Program-made: the position numbers and the translations under genes
The notes under the pieces: generated by a model
What the model saw: only the letters and a program-made list of their open reading frames with translations
The model's database searches: none
Told to the model about the DNA's origin: nothing
Assembly: GCA_030594205.1 (NCBI GenBank)
Contig: JAUVFR010000004.1
Coordinates: 1 to 64,000 of the forward strand
From: Methanobacteriota archaeon
GTDB lineage: Archaea > Thermoplasmatota > Thermoplasmata > RBG-16-68-12 > JAJISG01
DNA length: 64,000 nucleotides
Direction: 5' to 3'
Shown here: positions 59,553 through 64,000 of the stretch, one piece after another
Layout of the letters: every line of letters starts with the position of its first letter
How positions within the stretch are numbered: the stretch's first letter is position 1

Positions 59553-61002
59553 GCCTCGCGTGACCATTCGCATCCCCACGCCGCTGCGGCCGTACGTGGA
59601 CGACCGCGACAGCCTGGACCTAGAGGGGGAGACGGTCCAGGAGCTCCTGGACGGGCTCGTCGATCGATACGGACCCCTGAAGCGGTACCTCATGGGAGAC
59701 GACGGGAAGCTCCGCAACTTCGTGAACGTCTACGTGAACGACCAAGACATCCGGTACCTGGAACAAGAGAACACCGCGGTGGACGAGGGGGATACCGTCA
59801 TCATCGTTCCCAGCGTCGCGGGAGGGGCTTTCCCCCACGTCACCCTGGGTCCCCGCCCTCCGGTCCGGGAAGGTCTCACCCAGGAGGAAATCAAACGGTA
59901 CAGCCGCCATCTCATCCTACCTGAAGTGGGGTTGGAGGGGCAGGAGAAGCTCCGCCGTTCCAGCGCCCTGATCGTGGGCATGGGGGGTCTCGGGGCTCCC
60001 CTCGGGATGTACCTGACCGCCGCGGGCGTCGGGCGCCTCGGCCTGGTGGACTTCGACGTAGTGGAGGAGAGCAACCTGCAACGCCAGGTTCTGTTCGACA
60101 CGAAAGACCTGGCCCGGCCAAAGCTCAGGGCGGCCCAGGACAGGCTGGAGGGGCTCAACCCGGGCGTGCAGGTGGAGACCCACGAGGCCCGCCTCACCAG
60201 CGACAACGCTTTGGATATCCTTACGGACTACGACGTCGTCATCGACGGGACCGACAATTTCCCCACCCGATATCTGGTCAACGACGCCAGTGTCCTTCTG
60301 GGGAAGCCCAACGTCTACGGAAGCATCTTTCGCTTCGAAGGGCAGGTCTCGGTCTTTGACGCCGCCCAAGGCCCTTGCTACCGCTGCCTCTACCCCGAAC
60401 CGCCGCCCCCGGGCCTTGTCCCGAGCTGCGCGGAGGGCGGGGTCCTCGGCGTCCTGCCGGGAGTCGTGGGCAGCCTGCAGGCCGTGGAGGCGCTGAAGGT
60501 CCTCCTGGGGAAGGGGGACGCCCTCGTGGGTCGACTCCTCCTCTTCGACGCGATGAAAATGCGCTTCCGCGAGCTGAAGCTGCGGAAGGACCCGGGCTGT
60601 ATGGTGTGCGGGGAGGATCCTACCGTGACGGAGCTCATCGACTACGAGGCATTCTGCGGCCTGGGGGAGGAGGACGCCCTGGATAGCGCGTTCCAGATCG
60701 ACGTGACGGAGGCCGCCGCAATGATCGAGAAGGGGGATGCGATGCTCCTGGATGTCCGCGAGCCGATGGAGTGGCAGATCGTCCACATCGACGGAGCCAA
60801 GCTCATGCCCGTGGGCGAGGTCCCTTACAAGGTCGGGGATCTCAGCACGGCAGACAACATCATCGTCCAGTGCCACACCGGAACCCGTAGCGCCCACATC
60901 ACCCAGTTTCTCCGCGACCTGGGTTTCCAACGGGTCTGGAACATGGCCGGGGGCATCGACGCATGGGCGGCGCAGGTCGACCCGACCCTCACTCGATACT
61001 GA
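59545..61002 (+). CDS. Ubiquitin-like sulfur carrier (CysO/ThiS-like) fused to MoeB-type adenylyltransferase and rhodanese (MoeZ-like)
   Basis: 485 residues. Residues 1-93 are a beta-grasp sulfur carrier (VTIRIPTPLRPYVDD, VNVYVNDQDIRYL, GDTVIIVPSVAGG). Residues 112-370 are an E1-like domain (RYSRHLILPEVGLEGQEKL, VGMGGLGAPLG ATP site, DFDVVEESNLQRQVLF, DGTDNFPTRYLVND, zinc cysteines CYRC and CMVC). Residues 385-485 are a rhodanese domain (LLDVREPMEW, active loop QCHTGTRSAH). Normally the carrier's GG must be the free C-terminus; here it is followed by AFPHVTLGP, so processing is required. ATG 59545 has AGGAG 9 nt upstream. Confidence 0.94.
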   Translation: MSKPRVTIRIPTPLRPYVDDRDSLDLEGETVQELLDGLVDRYGPLKRYLMGDDGKLRNFVNVYVNDQDIRYLEQENTAVDEGDTVIIVPSVAGGAFPHVTLGPRPPVREGLTQEEIKRYSRHLILPEVGLEGQEKLRRSSALIVGMGGLGAPLGMYLTAAGVGRLGLVDFDVVEESNLQRQVLFDTKDLARPKLRAAQDRLEGLNPGVQVETHEARLTSDNALDILTDYDVVIDGTDNFPTRYLVNDASVLLGKPNVYGSIFRFEGQVSVFDAAQGPCYRCLYPEPPPPGLVPSCAEGGVLGVLPGVVGSLQAVEALKVLLGKGDALVGRLLLFDAMKMRFRELKLRKDPGCMVCGEDPTVTELIDYEAFCGLGEEDALDSAFQIDVTEAAAMIEKGDAMLLDVREPMEWQIVHIDGAKLMPVGEVPYKVGDLSTADNIIVQCHTGTRSAHITQFLRDLGFQRVWNMAGGIDAWAAQVDPTLTRY

Positions 61003-61038
61003 ACCACTCCCGTCGGTGGTTCCCGGGGGAGGCCAGGC

Positions 61039-61434
61039 ATGGTTGAGCGGGTCCTCTTCATCTGTGTGGGGAACAGCTTTCGTAGCCAGATGGCAGAGGG
61101 GTTCGCGCGTCACTACGCCACGCCGAGGGTCCTGGTTCGAAGCGGAGGGATGAAGCCCGCCTCCGAGGTCAGCCCCGCGGCCATCCGTCTGATGTGGGAA
61201 CGGGGCATCGACATCTCCCGCCATACGCCTAAGGCGGTGGACATGGCCTTTGCGAGTCAAGCGGACCGCATTGTTACGATGGGGTGTAGCCCCGAGGACG
61301 CGTGTCCCGCGGACCTCCTGGACCGAGCCGAGGAATGGTCCCTCCCCGACCCGGGAGGGATGGGAGAGGCAGAAGCCAGAGAACTGCGTGACGCGATCGA
61401 TCATCGAACCCAGGCCCTATTGGACGAGCTGTAG
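61039..61434 (+). CDS. arsC: Arsenate reductase-like/low-molecular-weight phosphatase-fold protein
   Basis: 131 residues. The P-loop FICVGNSFRSQMAEGFARH has the C-x5-R signature; a second cysteine pair follows (TMGCSPEDACPADLL), matching thioredoxin-coupled ArsC, in which two further Cys resolve the enzyme. DP near the end (LPDPGGMGEAEARELRDAI) is the general acid motif. Last gene of the sulfur operon, 36 nt after CysO::MoeZ. Arsenate reduction is likely, but phosphatase function is possible. Confidence 0.88.
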   Translation: MVERVLFICVGNSFRSQMAEGFARHYATPRVLVRSGGMKPASEVSPAAIRLMWERGIDISRHTPKAVDMAFASQADRIVTMGCSPEDACPADLLDRAEEWSLPDPGGMGEAEARELRDAIDHRTQALLDEL

Positions 61435-61446
61435 AGCGGGCCCAAA

Positions 61447-61493
61447 GCAACCTTTATTGCCTTGTGGTTGCCAAAATAATCTTGTTAGTTTGG
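61447..61493. repeat. Two adjacent inverted repeats at the end of the sulfur operon
   Basis: GCAACC (61447-61452) pairs with GGTTGC (61466-61471), and CCAAA (61471-61475) pairs with TTTGG (61489-61493). They follow the arsC-like stop by 12 nt and mark the change to a less GC-rich accessory region. They may be a terminator or the remnant of an element's end. Confidence 0.35.
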
Positions 61494-61634
61494 CTCATCG
61501 GTATGCCATCCAACCATCCTCATCCTGGGACCCTGAAGGGCGCTTATGATGAGGTCGCTTGACCGGCTTGTCTGCGAAGAAGGATTGGTATTCCTGCTCG
61601 TAGACCTCGTTTTGGGTACCTGTAGATCAAAGCA

Positions 61635-62498
61635 TCAATAGTAGATCGACGGTAAGAACGATCCCGAAGGCTCGTTGTAGAGGCCGAGGCTCATGAGGGT
61701 CATAGGCTGGACGACTTTGAGGCCATTCTGCAAGCACCACCTAAACAGCTCTCCGTTGCGAGTTGGCAGGAGAAAGCCGGCTGGCCCAACGAATTCAGGC
61801 GCTGCCCCGATTAGAGCCTTCACGTCGTCATTGCTTTCTCCGACGGCATGGCCTGGGAACCCGATCACTGTCGCATATCCGGTAATCCGATCCCCACTCT
61901 CGACCACGATCGCGGTGCCCTGCTCAATGGCATCGAGTAGCGCCCCACCCCTTTCGTGACCGTGCACGCGATTGCACATTTGGTTGCAGAAATCTAGGTC
62001 GGTCTTTGTCGCCGGTCGGATTTCGTGACCAGGGATTTGCGAATGAAGCGGCGGCCCCTGCATGGAAACCAACATCTCGCGAACTTCAAAGCCCAGCTTG
62101 GCATACAAGACCAGGGAGCGGCGGTTGTAGGCCGCCTGCACCAGGCGCACACCGGGATGCTGCTTCTCAGCGGACCGGCGCAGAACATCCTCCATCAGCC
62201 GCCGGCCAACTTTGTTATCTTGGACCGATGGATCAATCGTGAGGGGGCCGACACCAGCAACTGAATCGCGCTCATCGAGGATGTTGCTGCCGACGATGCG
62301 TCCGTCGAGTTCGGCGACAACTACATAGAAAGCCGGGGTTGAGAACCGTTTCGACCAGGCCGACGCGGTCCCGCTGTCAGGAGGCGTGACGTCAGGGGGG
62401 AAGTTATGTTGTTTGGCGACTGTCTTAAATGCTTCATAGAAGATCGCAGTACATTGAGCCGCGTCCTCGACCTTGCCGCGACGAATTACGATATCCAT
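61635..62498 (-). CDS. GNAT-family N-acetyltransferase with a second C-terminal domain
   Basis: 287 residues. The N-terminal domain is a GNAT (RRGKVEDAAQCTAIFYEAFK, VGPLTIDPSVQDNKVGRRLMEDVLRRSAEK with Q/RxxGxG/A-type motif A, and NRRSLVLYAKLGFEVREMLVSMQGP). The C-terminal half (EIRPATKTDLDFCNQMCNRVHGHERGGAL...) is a second, diverged GNAT-like domain. Codon use is more A/T-rich than in the core genes, consistent with recent arrival. ATG 62498; a TTG precedes it. The substrate is unknown. Confidence 0.87.
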   Translation of the reverse strand: MDIVIRRGKVEDAAQCTAIFYEAFKTVAKQHNFPPDVTPPDSGTASAWSKRFSTPAFYVVVAELDGRIVGSNILDERDSVAGVGPLTIDPSVQDNKVGRRLMEDVLRRSAEKQHPGVRLVQAAYNRRSLVLYAKLGFEVREMLVSMQGPPLHSQIPGHEIRPATKTDLDFCNQMCNRVHGHERGGALLDAIEQGTAIVVESGDRITGYATVIGFPGHAVGESNDDVKALIGAAPEFVGPAGFLLPTRNGELFRWCLQNGLKVVQPMTLMSLGLYNEPSGSFLPSIYY

Positions 62499-62785
62499 CA
62501 AGCGTCCCCCTCTTCCCAGTCCGTCAAGCGTTGTAGGAATGCCATTCCCCCTAGGAAGCGCTCGGTGACATACAGTGGTGTCTATTGAAGCTCTTCAGAG
62601 TAGTCTAGTCAAATTATGCAGGTTTCAGGAAGATCAAGAATCCTAAGAACTTCCCTCTCTCTCTACCCCGGCAGCTTTGGTTCTCGGTACGAAAACTCAA
62701 GATTACCCCGTGCCAGCATGGACCGCTAGGAAGGATAAGCCCTACATCACCGCTGGCATTTTAGTGCTGTAGTGGAGAACTCAAG

Positions 62786-63328
62786 TTGAAGACTTTCTAC
62801 TTCACTCCAGGGCAGAAGCAGGAAATCCTCTCTGTTGTCGACGACTTGACCCACAAGGCAGCCCTCGAACTAGGCTTCGCAGTCGGCTGCCGAGTCTCCG
62901 AGGCTCTCGAGCTGACCGTTGAAGATGTGGACTTTGAGAAGGGCTGGGTCCGGGTTCCTGATGTGAAGAAGAAGGACCGCAGAATCGTGCCCGTTGCCCC
63001 TGGAGTTCAAGCCATCCTGAAGATGTACATCCGGGAAAGGGGGCTGAAACCGCGAGACCGGTTGTTCACGGTCTCCAGCGTGACCCTCAACAATTGGCTT
63101 CGGAGATATGCGGGAAAAGCCACAATCCAGCCCCGGCCCGAAGAGGGCAATTTGCGGTAGCATAGCCTCCGAGGGACGTTCATTCGGGAGCATCAGGATT
63201 TGCCGGTGAAGATGGTGGAACAGATGGCTGGGGATTCCTACCAGACGCTGAATGAATACTACCAGGAGTATCGGCCCGAGGATATCAAGAGGACTCTGGA
63301 GGAGAAGTGGGAGAACGACGCAAGGTAA
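62786..63328 (+). pseudogene. Tyrosine recombinase (integrase) interrupted by an in-frame TAG
   Basis: Catalytic domain of a phage-type integrase. Before the TAG at 63158: ELGFAVGCRVSEALELTVEDVDF (first catalytic Arg) and VPDVKKKDRRIVPVAPGVQAIL (beta-hairpin Lys). After it, in the same frame: HSLRGTFIREHQ (HxxR), MAGDSYQTLNEYYQEY (nucleophilic Tyr) and the C-terminal helix, ending at TAA 63326. The stop falls right before the HxxR motif, so the 124-residue product would be inactive. Either a nonsense mutation or TAG readthrough. The N-terminal SAM-like domain is missing, so the gene is also short. Confidence 0.88.
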
Positions 63329-63376
63329 ATCTACGGGGTCCGGACCGAGCTAATACGGTTGGCAACTGACAGGCCA

Positions 63377-63724
63377 ATGGAAGAGGCTAGGCTGCTCATT
63401 GAAGACATCCAACGGCCCAGGTACCCGTTCATCGAAACGGTCATGGGACGACCCCTAGTGCTGATTCCCGAATTGAGCACCAGAGAGGAGCTCCTCCTTG
63501 TTCTATACGATTCGCACTCGTGGAGCGGTACTGTATCCCTTCAAGAAATCTATGAGGCTCTTGACAGGAGAACCAAGAGTGCAGTCAGAAATGCTGTTCA
63601 TCGTCTCAGAGCGGCTCGGAAAGTGGAAGGTAGTGCAGGTCAAGGCTATGCCCTAACCAGGACGGGGCTCCAAGAAGCCATCAAGGTCGTACGAAAGGTC
63701 ACAGAGGAGAACGACCACGGCTGA
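63377..63724 (+). CDS. Small winged-helix-like DNA-binding protein of unknown role
   Basis: 115 residues. The C-terminal 75 residues (STREELLLVLYDSHSWSGTVSLQEIYEALDRRTKSAVRNAVHRLRAARKVEGSAGQGYALTRTGLQEAIKVV) look like a winged helix: two helices, a recognition helix (SAVRNAVHRLRAARKV), and a wing ending in YALTRTG. No close family recognised. It lies 48 nt after the integrase remnant and is probably part of the same mobile region. TTG 63359 is an alternative start. Confidence 0.65.
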   Translation: MEEARLLIEDIQRPRYPFIETVMGRPLVLIPELSTREELLLVLYDSHSWSGTVSLQEIYEALDRRTKSAVRNAVHRLRAARKVEGSAGQGYALTRTGLQEAIKVVRKVTEENDHG

Positions 63725-63910
63725 GGTGTCGCCAACTCGCCTCGAGAATTCATGAAAATCCTGACTGAGGTCCTCCATACCAAATTGCCTTCACCTCCGA
63801 TCAAAGTTGACATCCGATGGAGAAGGGAACCATAGCTTGGCCAGTGCCCTGTCTATGTCAACAAGAAAAAGAAAAGAGAAAGAGGGGGCAGATTTCCAGC
63901 CGCTTTGCCT

Positions 63911-64000
63911 ATGGAACCTTTATTCCTCTGGGACCCTTTCTTCGATTGGGACGAGAGGATGACCGCGGAGAACGTCACGCACCTCGTCGGCTTGTGCAAG
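63911..64000 (+). CDS. Partial gene running off the window end
   Basis: ATG 63911 opens a frame that is still open at the edge (30 codons: MEPLFLWDPFFDWDERM and on). Codon third positions are mostly G or C, as in other genes of the genome. Too short to assign a family. The 185 nt before it hold no recognised feature. Confidence 0.4.
   Translation, partial: MEPLFLWDPFFDWDERMTAENVTHLVGLCK

Noticed and set aside
59917..61404. 495-codon minus-strand open frame opposite CysO::MoeZ and the arsC-like gene
   Set aside because: Shadow of well-supported plus-strand genes; no motif of its own.

Overview
This window is archaeal, GC-rich and gene-dense. It carries archaeal L1, L11 and Spt5/SecE genes, eIF5A with a hypusination loop, Nop5, archaemetzincin, RtcB, two FtsZ paralogs, an FrhB-like F420 protein and many promoters of TATA type sitting about 26 nt before a start codon (leaderless transcripts). 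Together with gene content typical of heterotrophs (acyl-CoA ligase, 2-oxoacid:ferredoxin oxidoreductases, ETF, peptidases), this suggests an uncultivated, high-GC member of the Thermoplasmatota. That placement is inference; no 16S gene is present.

Layout. 1-4.5 kb (minus): ftsZ-ftsZ-secE-spt5-rpl11-rpl1. 4.6-17.6 kb: housekeeping genes, including a Rieske-fold protein without its cluster histidines, NAD(P)HX repair, a 7Fe-type ferredoxin followed in frame by a membrane segment behind a TGA, RtcB, an ABC-2 exporter, a probable self-regulated DNA-binding protein, and an eIF5A-agmatinase operon. 17.7-25.5 kb: MFS transporter, acyl-CoA ligase, thioredoxin, Nop5, MtnA, small coiled-coil proteins and tRNA-Val(CAC).

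25.7-35.3 kb (plus) is the most striking metabolic unit. It is one tightly packed operon encoding a BlaI-like winged-helix domain fused to a dicluster ferredoxin, then KorA, KorB, KorC, an 1129-residue double HdrA plus MvhD protein (like QmoA joined to QmoB), a fused HdrC-HdrB protein, EtfA and EtfB. It reads as a 2-oxoacid-driven, flavin-based electron-transfer machine with its own possibly redox-responsive regulator.

35.4-42.1 kb: stress genes (HTH-10 regulator, OsmC, MsrA), an FrhB-like protein, and a locus of four tiny membrane proteins plus an ArsR-type regulator, divergent from a CuA-type cupredoxin whose signal peptide is broken by an apparent one-base frameshift. 42.2-50.9 kb: a second 2-oxoacid:ferredoxin oxidoreductase, an M1 aminopeptidase, E1 alpha/beta of a 2-oxoacid dehydrogenase without E2/E3, and a C45-type acyltransferase.

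50.9-61.4 kb is a sulfur island. sufC-sufB-sufD-Rieske runs on the minus strand. A tandem-duplicated, cysteine-bearing HTH regulator lies in the middle. A second operon runs on the plus strand: sufC2-sufS-sufU-cysM-like-JAMM-(CysO::MoeZ fusion)-arsC-like. Both suf promoters carry the same palindrome, ATAACGSCGTTAT, so the central regulator very likely controls both. The island joins Fe-S cluster assembly to a sulfur-carrier-dependent cysteine synthesis route.

61.4-64 kb looks like accessory DNA: a GNAT protein, a tyrosine recombinase interrupted by an in-frame TAG, a small winged-helix protein and a partial gene running off the end.
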